Part shown: one piece after another, positions 54,101 through 62,731 of the stretch
Layout: each line of letters opens with the position of its first letter
How positions within the stretch are numbered: the first letter of the stretch is position 1
From: Rs1 sp000416275
Lineage (GTDB): Bacteria; Pseudomonadota; Gammaproteobacteria; Pseudomonadales; Balneatricaceae
Reading direction: 5' to 3'
Length of the DNA stretch: 64,000 nucleotides
Assembly (NCBI GenBank): GCA_965243635.1
Contig: OZ251574.1
Location: 3,844,001-3,908,000 of the forward strand
Position numbers and translations under genes: made by a program
The notes under the pieces: generated by a model
What the model saw: the letters and a program-made list of their open reading frames with translations, nothing else
Database searches by the model: none
Told to the model about the DNA's origin: nothing

Positions 54101-54305
54101 TTCTATAAAAGCGTAAAAATAACACAAAAGCAAAAACACTTCTGCGGCTATTCACCTGTAAAATACTTTTAGGGAATATTTCACTAAAATTAACAAGTTA
54201 ACTTTAGCGTTAGCCTTTGCACTGCTCATCTGCCACCCATTGAAGCATTACCACACTTCAATCGGTGACCAAAAATGCACAGCACTCTAGTTAGCAATCA
54301 AAGCT

Positions 54306-56555
54306 TTAGGCTTCCACTAAGCTGTTAACACAAATTTTCCCATCTGCATCGAGGCAGACTTCAACTTCCCCCCCTTTATCTGCAAGATCTCCAAAGAGAA
54401 TCATTTCTGCGAGTGGCTTTTTCAAAGCATCTTGAATTAACCTTTTCATCGGTCTAGCTCCCATATGCTCATCGTAGCCATGCTCGGCAAACCATGCTCT
54501 TGCATCGTCATCGATATGCATGACCACATTCTTATCATCTAATTGGGCTTGTAGCTCAGTTAAAAATTTATCGACTACGCCGGCAATTACTTCTTTACTC
54601 AATGACTTAAATTGAATGGTAGCGTCTAGTCTATTTCTAAACTCTGGAGTAAAGAGTTTTTTAATCGCCTCCAGTCCATCACTACTATGATCTTGGTGAG
54701 TAAAGCCCATCGAGCGCCGACTAATATCTTCCGCGCCAGCATTAGTAGTCATCACTAAAATAACATTCCTAAAATCGGCTTTACGGCCATTATTGTCAGT
54801 GAGGGTACCGTTATCCATTACTTGTAATAGGATATTGAAGACTTCGGGATGCGCTTTTTCAATTTCATCTAACAGCAATACGCAATGTGGGGTTTTATTG
54901 ACTGCCTCGGTTAATAACCCTCCTTGATCGAAGCCGACATAACCTGGTGGAGCACCTATTAAGCGTGAAACGGTGTGCCTTTCCATGTACTCTGACATAT
55001 CAAAACGCACTAACTCAATGCCCAAAATTCGCGCCAATTGGCTAGTCACTTCAGTTTTACCGACACCTGTTGGCCCGGCAAACAAGAAATTAGCCACGGG
55101 TTTACGTGGATCGTTTAAGCCTGCTCGAGACAATCTAATCGCCGAACTCAAAGAGGCTATCGCCTCCTCCTGACCTAAAACCACCATTTTTAAATTAGCA
55201 TCTAACTTTTTAAGCTGATCTTTATCCGACACCGACACGGTCTTCTCTGGGATGCGCGCAATTTTCGCCACTACCGCTTCAATTTCAGCGACGCCAATCA
55301 CTGCAACTCGCTCGCCCTCTTTCAATAATCTCTGGTAGGCACCCGCTTCATCGATCACATCAATCGCCTTATCTGGCATGTGCTTATCATTGATATAGCG
55401 ATCAGCCATTTCAGATGCAGCTCTGAGCGCTTCATCTGTGTATTTAAGTCCATGGTGTTCTTCAAACTTGCTGCGCAAACCACGCAGAATCGCATAAGTA
55501 TCGTCTACATTGGGCTCGGCCACATCGACCTTTTGGAAACGTCTTGCCAGTGCTCGATCTTTTTCAAAAATACCACGAAACTCCTGAAACGTGGTGGAAC
55601 CAACGCAACTTAAACCACCAGAACTAAGCATTGGTTTCAACAGATTTGAGGCGTCCATCGAGCCACCAGATGCGGAACCAGCACCAATAATAGTGTGAAT
55701 TTCATCAATAAATAAGATCGTCTTTTTTTGTTGCTTGATTTCTGTCAGCAGGGCTTTCAAGCGCTTTTCAAAATCACCTCGATACTTAGTACCTGCAAGC
55801 AGCGCACCTAAATCAAGAGAGTACAAGGTGTGATCTTTAATCACATCTGGGACATTATTTTCCACTATCAGCTTAGCTAGCCCCTCGGCAATAGCTGTTT
55901 TACCAACGCCTGCTTCACCGACTAATAGCGGGTTGTTTTTTCTGCGACGCGAGAGAATTTGTACGACCCGCTCGATCTCTGAAGAGCGACCAATTAATGG
56001 ATCAATGCGCCCCTGTTTAGCCTCGACGTTTAAATTAACCGCATACAGACTGAGAGCAGACTTTTCTGAGCTAGCATTTGCCTCGCCCTCGCTGTTAGCC
56101 TCCCCTGCAGGGTTTTGTTCAAGATCGGAGACCCCGTGCGAAATAAAATTGACCACATCAATACGTTCAACGCCAAACTGATGCATTAAATAAACCGCTT
56201 GGCTCTCCTGTTCCGAGAAGATCGCAACGATAACATTAGCGCCTGATACTTGATTTTTACCTGAGGACTGAACATGAAAAACGGCTCTTTGCAGCACGCG
56301 CTGAAAGCCTAATGTAGGAACAGTTTCAACACCTGTTACTTTATCGGATAACAATGGCGTAGTTTCACTAATGAATGCTTCAAGACTATCACGCATTTTA
56401 GCCATGTCAGCACCGCAAGCTACCAACACTTTATGCGCATCTGCATTATCCAACAAACCTAATAACAAATGCTCAACCGTCATAAATTCATGACGCAAAT
56501 CCCTTGCGTCCCGAAATGCTTTACTCAATGTTTCTTCTAATTCATGGTTTAGCAT
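54306..56555 (-). CDS. clpA: ATP-dependent Clp protease ATP-binding subunit ClpA
   Basis: 749 residues (E. coli 758). The N-terminal Clp repeat domain (MLNHELEETLSKAFRDARDL, EFMTVEHLLLGLL) binds ClpS. AAA module 1 has GEAGVGKTAIAEGLA and ILFIDEIHTIIGAG. Module 2 has GPTGVGKTEVTSQLA and VLLLDEIEKAHPEVFN. The ClpP-docking loop is probably in the C-terminal module, which is normal in length. It unfolds N-degron substrates for ClpP and follows clpS by 72 bp in the same direction. Confidence 0.97.
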   Translation of the reverse strand: MLNHELEETLSKAFRDARDLRHEFMTVEHLLLGLLDNADAHKVLVACGADMAKMRDSLEAFISETTPLLSDKVTGVETVPTLGFQRVLQRAVFHVQSSGKNQVSGANVIVAIFSEQESQAVYLMHQFGVERIDVVNFISHGVSDLEQNPAGEANSEGEANASSEKSALSLYAVNLNVEAKQGRIDPLIGRSSEIERVVQILSRRRKNNPLLVGEAGVGKTAIAEGLAKLIVENNVPDVIKDHTLYSLDLGALLAGTKYRGDFEKRLKALLTEIKQQKKTILFIDEIHTIIGAGSASGGSMDASNLLKPMLSSGGLSCVGSTTFQEFRGIFEKDRALARRFQKVDVAEPNVDDTYAILRGLRSKFEEHHGLKYTDEALRAASEMADRYINDKHMPDKAIDVIDEAGAYQRLLKEGERVAVIGVAEIEAVVAKIARIPEKTVSVSDKDQLKKLDANLKMVVLGQEEAIASLSSAIRLSRAGLNDPRKPVANFLFAGPTGVGKTEVTSQLARILGIELVRFDMSEYMERHTVSRLIGAPPGYVGFDQGGLLTEAVNKTPHCVLLLDEIEKAHPEVFNILLQVMDNGTLTDNNGRKADFRNVILVMTTNAGAEDISRRSMGFTHQDHSSDGLEAIKKLFTPEFRNRLDATIQFKSLSKEVIAGVVDKFLTELQAQLDDKNVVMHIDDDARAWFAEHGYDEHMGARPMKRLIQDALKKPLAEMILFGDLADKGGEVEVCLDADGKICVNSLVEA

Positions 56556-56627
56556 AATTTTCTTTCCTCAAACAACTAATGACCTTAAACGACATCATTT
56601 GACTTCTTACATTACACAATTTTTACT

Positions 56628-56984
56628 TCACACAACTTCTACTTCGCACAACAAAGGGTGCTTATTATCTCTTGCAAATTGATTCACTTGAGAAGCTTTG
56701 GTATCGGCGACATCTCTAGTGAAAGTACCACAGTCCCCCTTACCTTTAGTGTGGACCGCCAGCATAACTTGGGTTGATTTCTCTTGTGTCATGGAGAAAA
56801 ACATCATTAGAACATCAATAACGAACTCCATTGGAGTATAGTCATCATTGAGCAAGACCACCCTATACAGAGCGGGCTTCTTCAATTTTGGCTTAGCTTC
56901 TTGCACCACTAAATCATGATGACTTGATTGATCTTCCTCGGAGTTCTGATTTTTTATATTCATGTTAAAATTAGACATTTCCAA
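56628..56984 (-). CDS. clpS: ClpA adaptor protein ClpS
   Basis: 118 residues. The folded domain begins near 36: ALYRVVLLNDDYTPMEFVID contains the NDDYTPM N-degron-binding signature, followed by VMLAVHTKGKGDCGTFTRDV and LLCEVEV. The N-terminal 35 residues form the flexible ClpA-engaging tail. It delivers N-end-rule substrates to ClpAP. It lies 72 bp upstream of clpA and diverges from the cold-shock gene across a family B element. Confidence 0.96.
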   Translation of the reverse strand: MEMSNFNMNIKNQNSEEDQSSHHDLVVQEAKPKLKKPALYRVVLLNDDYTPMEFVIDVLMMFFSMTQEKSTQVMLAVHTKGKGDCGTFTRDVADTKASQVNQFARDNKHPLLCEVEVV

Positions 56985-57172
56985 TCTCTATCTATAATCT
57001 TTAATTGGCTAATATGATACATCAGTGAGCTTTAATTGTATTTGTTAAAAATACACAATTAGCGCATAGATTTTAAGATAGTATAAAAAAACAGCTGGTA
57101 TTTATTTCTTTTGCTAAAAGAGGTAGATTAATGAGGAGATTGATTTAGTTAGCCAATCTTAATCGGATAAAA

Positions 57173-57332
57173 CCTGAATCCGTGGCTTCAAAGCAAACAC
57201 AGAATGTAAGATTTTGATTTTACAGTGAAATTGAAAAACATTAACTGCACTTATCAATTTAGTGGGTGTTTTTCAAACTGCTGTAGAATAAAGAGCATGC
57301 GCTATGTGGTGCACTGAAGTCGCTGAGCCAGG
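57173..57332. repeat. Family B element in the clpS / cold-shock intergenic region
   Basis: The left end CCTGAATCCGTGGCTTCAAAG and right end GAAGTCGCTGAGCCAGG bound 160 bp. The interior includes AGAATGTAAGATTTTGAT and GCATGCGCTATGTGGTGCAC, matching other copies in reverse. It ends only 41 bp before the cold-shock start codon, so that gene's promoter lies in or across the element. The remainder of 56985-57172 is AT-rich and should hold the clpS promoter. Confidence 0.78.
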
Positions 57333-57373
57333 TAATAGTAAAGCAATTCGCAATGGATTATGTGGAGAAAAAC

Positions 57374-57580
57374 ATGCCGTCAGGGACAGTAAAATGGTTC
57401 AACAACACTAAAGGTTATGGCTTTATTTTAGCGGACGATGATCAAGAAGAAGATCTATTCGCTCATTATTCTGCGATAAAAACTGAAGGCTACAAAAGTT
57501 TAAAAGCTGGACAAACAGTAAATTTTGAAACTGAGCCAGGGCCAAAAGGGACACATGCGGTAAACATAGTCCCCTCGTAA
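57374..57580 (+). CDS. Cold-shock domain protein (CspD-like position)
   Basis: 68 residues forming one cold-shock domain: MPSGTVKWFNNTKGYGFILA (RNP1), DLFAHYSAIKTEGYKSL (RNP2) and VNFETEPGPKGTHAVNI. It binds single-stranded nucleic acid. I chose the ATG at 57374 because GGAG lies 8 bases upstream and all family members start at this point. The in-frame ATG at 57353 would add seven atypical residues. The place next to clpS is that of cspD in many gammaproteobacteria. Confidence 0.92.
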   Translation: MPSGTVKWFNNTKGYGFILADDDQEEDLFAHYSAIKTEGYKSLKAGQTVNFETEPGPKGTHAVNIVPS

Positions 57581-57599
57581 ATACTTATTTTTCAATGGC

Positions 57600-57647
57600 T
57601 ATAACTGATATGAGGTCTTTGCATATGGAATGCAAAAATCAGTTATA
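57600..57647. terminator. Nested bidirectional stem-loop between the cold-shock gene and the M48 gene
   Basis: The outer pair ATAACTGAT (57601-57609) and ATCAGTTAT (57638-57646) encloses an inner pair TTTGCAT (57618-57624) and ATGCAAA (57630-57636). It begins 20 bp after the cold-shock stop and runs into the stop of the convergent M48 gene at 57643. Its position suits a shared terminator. Confidence 0.5.
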
Positions 57648-58380
57648 TTGCCCCTTTAATGGCATCTATGCGCTGTTTATTACTAGGATGCGAACTTAGA
57701 AAACTGCCTTTGCTACCAAATTTCTTTTGGAAAGTGTAGATAACATCCAGCATCGAACTAGGAGACTTACCTCTAGTACGAAGAAAATCCAGTGCATATT
57801 TATCTGCTTCCAGCTCATCTGACTGAGAGAACTTAGCATTAACAGCCTTGTGGGCAAACGCACCTAGCTGCGAAGAAGAGAGTTCACCAACCGCCCCCGA
57901 TGCAGATCCCGCTGCTTGAAAAGCCGCACTAGTGAGCATTTCTTTTTTCATTTGATTAAATGAATGCTTTAACTTCACATGCCCTATTTCATGCCCAACC
58001 ACCGCCAAAACTTGATTATCAGGCATGGCATCTAACAATCCTGAATAAACCCTTACTGTGCCGTCTGGCATAGCGAAAGCATTAATGTTTTTATCCAAGT
58101 AAACCTTAAAATTCAGTTTCAAACCATCGACAGTAGTTAAGCCACGAGTAATCCGAGCTAGCCTTTTTGAATAACGGCTCGAGACGGGAGCAATTTTACT
58201 ATTTTTATCCATTTGCACAGCGCTTAAATGTGCGGTTTTTTTAACTTCATTTTCACTCAAAGTGGTAGCTTGCAACAATGTTAGACCAGCGGCTAGCATT
58301 TGTCCGTAGTTTTCTTCTTTTATACAACCCGATAAACCAATGCTTAATGCTAGAATGGAAGTGTACTGTAATATTTTCAA
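57643..58380 (-). CDS. M48-family zinc metalloprotease lipoprotein
   Basis: 245 residues. The signal ends in lipobox LSGC (Cys19), so it should be an envelope lipoprotein. The zinc site HEIGH (H130, E131, H134) is followed by the third ligand in QSDELEADKYALDFL (about residue 193). SSHPSNKQRIDAI at the end is the usual M48 closing motif. It resembles LoiP/YcaL-type proteases, which act in outer-membrane protein quality control. Length and motifs are intact. It converges on the cold-shock gene. Confidence 0.9.
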   Translation of the reverse strand: MKILQYTSILALSIGLSGCIKEENYGQMLAAGLTLLQATTLSENEVKKTAHLSAVQMDKNSKIAPVSSRYSKRLARITRGLTTVDGLKLNFKVYLDKNINAFAMPDGTVRVYSGLLDAMPDNQVLAVVGHEIGHVKLKHSFNQMKKEMLTSAAFQAAGSASGAVGELSSSQLGAFAHKAVNAKFSQSDELEADKYALDFLRTRGKSPSSMLDVIYTFQKKFGSKGSFLSSHPSNKQRIDAIKGAI

Positions 58381-58703
58381 AATTTATCCCTTAGATAAAA
58401 ATGCTTGATTAATGTTCAAAGTTAGAATCTGCGCTAATTAAAACAGTTTAATTTACTGCGACTTAGCAGAGTAGTAAATAGATCTATCATCCTAGAAACC
58501 TGTACGAAAATAGACTAACCGACGGCGATCGAACCTGTTCGGTTAATATTAGCAATATACCCACAGTTGGTTAAAGCTCGAATCAAGTCATGATAATGCA
58601 GTTAAAAAAATGGCTGTGATTAACCTTTAGTGCTTAAAATAACTGACGACCTAACACCCAGCAAAAAGCTCTACCGCCATGTTATAAACACCACTGCCAA
58701 CAA
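58381..58703. other. 323-bp intergenic gap, nothing recognised
   Basis: This lies between the M48 lipoprotein start and the end of the 112-residue gene. No ORF, repeat copy or RNA gene was recognised. The M48 promoter is expected in the part nearest 58381, which is AT-rich. Confidence 0.4.
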
Positions 58704-59042
58704 TTACACTGATAGAGAACCTTCTGCATGGAACTCTGTTATGTCAAAAAATACTTGCTGAGTCCCTGTTGAAACTATCCCTTGATCATCCATTTTCCTT
58801 TTTTCAATGGTCAACACATCGATTTTTCGGCCGTTATGCTGATGCGTTTCTTGATCAATGACTTCCCAGCACATGTTCTTATAACTACCTAAACTCCAAA
58901 GCACCGCTCTTTCAACCGACATATAGGATTCAACACCATTATTCTGAATAATAATAGCTGCATCATAACTATGCCCCTGCCCTCCTGAGAGTTCAGACTG
59001 CACACCCGCCATACTCTTAACTAAGCCTTTTAAATCTGCCAT
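58704..59042 (-). CDS. Hypothetical protein, 112 residues
   Basis: Family not recognised. The protein is soluble, with no signal or membrane helix, and probably β-rich in its second half (NGRKIDVLTIEKRKM, TGTQQVFFDITEF). A GAGG ribosome site lies 7-10 bases before the ATG, supporting the start. It stands alone. A family B element lies about 58 bp upstream of the start and may affect its promoter. Confidence 0.6.
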   Translation of the reverse strand: MADLKGLVKSMAGVQSELSGGQGHSYDAAIIIQNNGVESYMSVERAVLWSLGSYKNMCWEVIDQETHQHNGRKIDVLTIEKRKMDDQGIVSTGTQQVFFDITEFHAEGSLSV

Positions 59043-59100
59043 TTTATTCCTCGATGAAGTAACAATGTTAATGAGCTAATTGATAGCGAACTTGCTTCAA

Positions 59101-59244
59101 ACTGAATCAGTGACTTCTCTGTACTACATAGCGCAAGCTTTTGATTATAAACCAATTTGAAAAACTGTTCACTGAATCATTTTTTCAATTCAATCACAAA
59201 ATCAATACCTTACACCTGCATTCACCTTGAAACCATGGCTTAAG
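59101..59244. repeat. Family B element, worn copy
   Basis: The left end ACTGAATCAGTGACTTCTCTG is well kept, followed by CACATAGCGCAAGC-like sequence. The right end CTTGAAACCATGGCTTAAG is degraded. It is about 144 bp. A further internal fragment lies at 59537-59583 (CAGCTAAGATCTTTCAATTG, then ACCAATATGTTAC). Together they occupy part of the 870-bp gap 59043-59912. Confidence 0.65.
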
Positions 59245-59663
59245 GTATTAGTTCATAAAATTCAACCAACATATTGTAAAGAAGCTTCAATAGATGTTCA
59301 CCTATTTTTTGGCGATATCTCCTCCAATACTATATTTTTTTATTGGCTAATCAAATTTTAGACTTAAATTTGCTGTAATCAACCGTCTAAAGCCTCAGCA
59401 TAACGACTACGCTCGCGAATATGCCATCATAATAGACTCAAAAGCCACATTTCTACCAGTAATCGCCCTTATTAAAGACGTCGTAAAACAACTGCACTGC
59501 ACCATTCAGCATTAAAGACTCTCAGACAAAGCCTGAGTGCGCAGCTAAGATCTTTCAATTGTTCTGTAAAACCAATATGTTACGGTTTTCATATCGCCAA
59601 TTCTGATTTAAGTAATGCAATACAAATAATATTCGCTAACAATTTTATGCTCATAGATATTTT

Positions 59664-59677
59664 TTGATCTTTATCAA
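59664..59677. promoter_or_regulatory. Perfect FNR/Anr-type box
   Basis: TTGAT-CTTT-ATCAA matches the FNR consensus TTGAT-N4-ATCAA exactly. It is embedded in a very AT-rich stretch (59635-59725), with TATGCT at 59710 as a possible -10. The next gene rightwards is the 122-residue ORF at 59913, about 235 bp downstream. A chance match is possible in AT-rich DNA. Confidence 0.5.
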
Positions 59678-59912
59678 ATGATTTCTTTTATCATAATAAT
59701 TTTTTTTGTTATGCTAATAACTATCCGCTTGAGATTACGAATGACTATATTCAGCGGTGCGGCATTAAAGCAGGTTCAGCCTCGAAGTGAGGATGCACTA
59801 CTCATCCCTATTGATATTTAGACAGTTTGTGTTAGTAGCTTATTTTGCCCACGCTTCACCTTAGTTCACTATTTCAAACAATGAGCACAATTAACTCTTA
59901 TAGGCCAATATT

Positions 59913-60281
59913 ATGTTTATCAAAGTAAAGAAAAATTCAGGTGTTTACATGGAGCATAATGGACTTGAAAAGCGTCACTTAGTACCTGTCACTTCCAATT
60001 TTTTAATCAATCTAGAACAAGTTGCAGAAGTTTCTTTTTATACGATCAAAGAGAAGAAAGTTCGATTTGACTTAGAAAACCATGAGTTTCATCTCCCTAT
60101 TCATACTCGTGTTATTCATTTGCAAATGGCTTACCCTTACGCCCATAAAGATGACGTACACAGTAATAACAAGACAACTCTGATCGAAAGATGCTATTAC
60201 AAGTTTTTCTGCCTACCCGATGAAGACAGCCAATATGATGTGATCAGAAGCAAAATTGAAGAGTTTGTACTAAATTTATAA
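59913..60281 (+). CDS. Hypothetical protein, 122 residues
   Basis: Family not recognised. It reads as a soluble α/β protein with a basic start (MFIKVKKNSGVYM) and repeated β-like segments (SFYTIKEKKVRFDLENHEFH). Two cysteines lie near residues 91 and 97. The ribosome site is poor. It is preceded by a long AT-rich region with an FNR-type box and followed 17 bp later by a family B element. Coding status is likely from length and composition, but function is unknown. Confidence 0.55.
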   Translation: MFIKVKKNSGVYMEHNGLEKRHLVPVTSNFLINLEQVAEVSFYTIKEKKVRFDLENHEFHLPIHTRVIHLQMAYPYAHKDDVHSNNKTTLIERCYYKFFCLPDEDSQYDVIRSKIEEFVLNL

Positions 60282-60297
60282 AGCAACTAGGCTTACA

Positions 60298-60493
60298 CCT
60301 GAATCAGTGGATACCGGGTCTGAAATATTGCTTCTACAGCGGGATTGAATAAACTTAGCAGCGAGTTCATATGCGTCCTCATTCGCTAGACCAAGGAATC
60401 CCTGCATAAAATCAGCAGCTACAGCGGCTATCTTCCCAACCGCTGTAGCATCAATAGATTGCGCTCTACGAAGCGGTGAACTCACTGATTCAG
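60298..60493. repeat. Family B element after the 122-residue gene (196 bp)
   Basis: It starts CCTGAATCAGTGGATACC and ends GAACTCACTGATTCAG. The interior shares CATATGCGTCCT-x-ATTCGCTAGA with the copy at 48815 and contains a local hairpin, CAGCTACAGCGG against CCGCTGTAGC. It starts 17 bp after the preceding stop. Confidence 0.8.
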
Positions 60494-60926
60494 TTTAAAA
60501 ACAGCATGGTAATTTTGATAGTTATCAACACCCTCTCTAAAAGCTCTGACCACTACAGACCTGTCGAAAACCGTTAACGCAGAGTAATAATTTCTCTGTG
60601 CGCCCCCTAGTGCGGATAACTAAGAGCCTCGTTCGTTGGGACCTTAGAACAACCTCACAGCAAAGGCAACAGCGCTTTAGTTGGGTGCAAGAATTCTAAC
60701 GTCGCATTATCCAACGTAGTACTTATATTTAAACCTCAACGTAAAACCCACAGCTAGCTGGAAAACACCCGCCAAACATAGAGCCGTCACTCTCTTCGCC
60801 AATGGCTAATTTAATCCTGTTTTTCAAGATAGACTATTATTGACGACATGCACTGCACGCAATTGTCATTATTTTGCACTAAGCTCTACCCATTGACTTT
60901 TAATTATTTTAAATCAGTAACTGCTT

Positions 60927-61129
60927 AAGACCTCTGCATAACGTTGCGAGCGAAGGTAAGACAAGGCAAAAACCGGCGATATAGCGGAGTCAGAGTGCCC
61001 CTTACTTTGGGTATAGTATGCCCTTCTTTATCGGTATTACTGATGTAAATGAGCATATTGAGCCGGTTTTTAACGCCGCATTACCGAGCGCAGTTATCAT
61101 ACCCTCTGGGTAAGTTATGCAGAGGTCTC
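60927..61129 (-). repeat. Family A element, longest copy (about 203 bp), inverted
   Basis: AGACCTCTGCATAAC at the left and GTTATGCAGAGGTCT at the right are exact inverted repeats. The 7-bp sequence CTGCTTA occurs directly outside both ends (60921-60927 and 61128-61134), a plausible target duplication. It is opposite in orientation to the other copies and contains every segment found in them. It lies about 140 bp upstream of the HDOD gene. The rest of 60494-60926 shows nothing I can name. Confidence 0.87.
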
Positions 61130-61271
61130 TGCTTATAAAAACTTGAAGCTATGATCGTTAAATCTTAGTATAGGATAAATTCAGCAACTTCTATATCCAA
61201 CTTTGCAGCCACACCATTGCTTGGTTCAGGTATTAATATAGTGACTATATTTACTAACAAAGGAAATTATA

Positions 61272-62102
61272 ATGGAAATCAAAGACTTATTAAAACAAAC
61301 AGATAAACTTCCAAACATTCCGGAAGTTGTACGTGAAATAATCCAAGCGTTAAATAACCCGAATGCCGATTACGCCGAAATTTCGCAAAAAGTAGCACAA
61401 GATCAAATAATATCATTAAAAATTTTAAGACTAGTAAACTCTGCTTATTTTGGCTTAAGTAGAAAAGTAGCGTCTATAGACGAAGCAGTTATAATGCTGG
61501 GTATGGGAAAGCTTAAAACCTTGGTGATTGCGTCCGGTTTTGCTAATTGCGCATCAAATGTAGAAGGTATAGATTTACCATTGTTTTGGTCTGATTCATT
61601 CCAAGTGGCAGAATTAGCCAAATGGCTAGCAACAATGACCGATGACAATGTCGATGCTGACTTGGCCTTTACCGCGGGTATTATCCACAATATAGGACAA
61701 CTCTTGCTACATATGACCCAGCCTAATCGTGCTATGGCGATCAAATCTCTGGTAGAGACTTCTACCACCACTCGCAGCGAAGCTGAAATAGAAAGGTTGG
61801 GATTTACCACCGCAGATGCTGGACATGCTCTACTGGAATCTTGGAAATTTCCAAATTCACTAGAAACAGCGGTTAAATACCAAAACAATCCCGAGGAGCT
61901 CGATGAAACTCCGCAGCTAAGTGCCGTTTTATCTTTGGCTTGCTGGATTAATCAAGAATCTAAAGGCGCTGATACCTTCGAAGAAATCCTACAGCGATAT
62001 CCAACCGAAATTGCCGATTTAGCGGGCATTAAAACAGCTCCTGCAGAATACCTTGCTGAGGCATTATCACTAAAATCTGGTTTAGATAGTTTAGCTGCTT
62101 AA
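61272..62102 (+). CDS. HDOD-domain protein
   Basis: 276 residues. The HDOD domain covers about 15-215: LPNIPEVVREIIQALNNPNA, then ISLKILRLVNSAYFGLSRKV, SIDEAVIMLGMGKLKTLVIA and a degenerate HD site in FTAGIIHNIGQLLL. HDOD proteins are non-catalytic relatives of HD-GYP phosphodiesterases and act in signalling. No EAL, GGDEF or receiver domain is attached. AAAGGAAA lies about 7 bases before the ATG. It is a single gene. Confidence 0.92.
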   Translation: MEIKDLLKQTDKLPNIPEVVREIIQALNNPNADYAEISQKVAQDQIISLKILRLVNSAYFGLSRKVASIDEAVIMLGMGKLKTLVIASGFANCASNVEGIDLPLFWSDSFQVAELAKWLATMTDDNVDADLAFTAGIIHNIGQLLLHMTQPNRAMAIKSLVETSTTTRSEAEIERLGFTTADAGHALLESWKFPNSLETAVKYQNNPEELDETPQLSAVLSLACWINQESKGADTFEEILQRYPTEIADLAGIKTAPAEYLAEALSLKSGLDSLAA

Positions 62103-62163
62103 CATTCAAAGTGCTTGATTAGCTCTTTTGCAGAGGCCTTGAATAAATTTAACTTTACTACGA

Positions 62164-62227
62164 GAGCCTCTGAATAAGTCACACTCGCCCCATGGGGTGG
62201 GTGAAATCGGCACTTATTCAGAGATTC
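62164..62227. repeat. Family C element, short copy (64 bp)
   Basis: GAGCCTCTGAATAAGTC at the left pairs with GCACTTATTCAGAGATTC at the right. The interior holds CGCCCCATGGGGTGGG. It lies between the HDOD gene and chorismate mutase gene, which converge, and so could also serve as a terminator. Confidence 0.65.
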
Positions 62228-62252
62228 CAGTAGCTTAAGTGATATGAAATAT

Positions 62253-62525
62253 TTAATTTATTAAGTGGTTATGCCTGAGTATAACTTCTTCAATAATCGT
62301 TTCAAAGACACGATTAACCATTGTTTCACTCAAATCATGTTGCTTAGCTAAGCTAGCAAAACGTTTAAACTGACTGGCTTCGCGCGCTAAATCTTTAGCC
62401 TGTAGTGCTTTTTCAGCTTTGTATAAACCGACCCGTTCGGTCAATTGAAAACGCTCTGCTAACAATGCCACTAGCTGCTCATCAAGTTTATCTATTTCAG
62501 CGCGCATAGCTATCAAATTCTTCAT
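62253..62525 (-). CDS. Chorismate mutase (AroQ class)
   Basis: 90-residue all-α AroQ-type chorismate mutase, which converts chorismate to prephenate for Phe/Tyr synthesis or a side pathway. Active-site pattern: R8 in AMRAEIDKLDEQLVALLAER, R25 near the end of that helix, a lysine in GLYKAEK, and a glutamate-containing C-terminal helix (FETIIEEVILRH). It is similar in size to stand-alone PchB/AroQ domains. There is no signal peptide, so it is cytosolic. No tryptophan or siderophore genes are adjacent. Confidence 0.9.
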   Translation of the reverse strand: MKNLIAMRAEIDKLDEQLVALLAERFQLTERVGLYKAEKALQAKDLAREASQFKRFASLAKQHDLSETMVNRVFETIIEEVILRHNHLIN

Positions 62526-62731
62526 TCGCTCTCCTCCCAGGGTGATTTAATATTATCCAGAGTGTCTAAAAGGTGTAGAGGTTGGCTGGCATCAGTGACT
62601 TCCATACCCTGCTTAAGATCAGCGATTGATCCGCTATTAAGCGCCGGATTAAGTAAGCTGTGCCACGATCAACAGCTATTGTTAAGAAATTCTGCTCAGT
62701 ACTAGTTTCACGTATAGCTAGCTCATGCTGG

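Noticed and set aside
57353..57373. Upstream ATG as the start of the cold-shock protein
   Set aside because: It adds seven residues not found in the family and has no ribosome site, while GGAG is correctly spaced before 57374.
60276..60485. 69-codon ORF on the minus strand
   Set aside because: It lies almost wholly inside the family B element at 60298-60493, and its frame is a by-product of the repeat.
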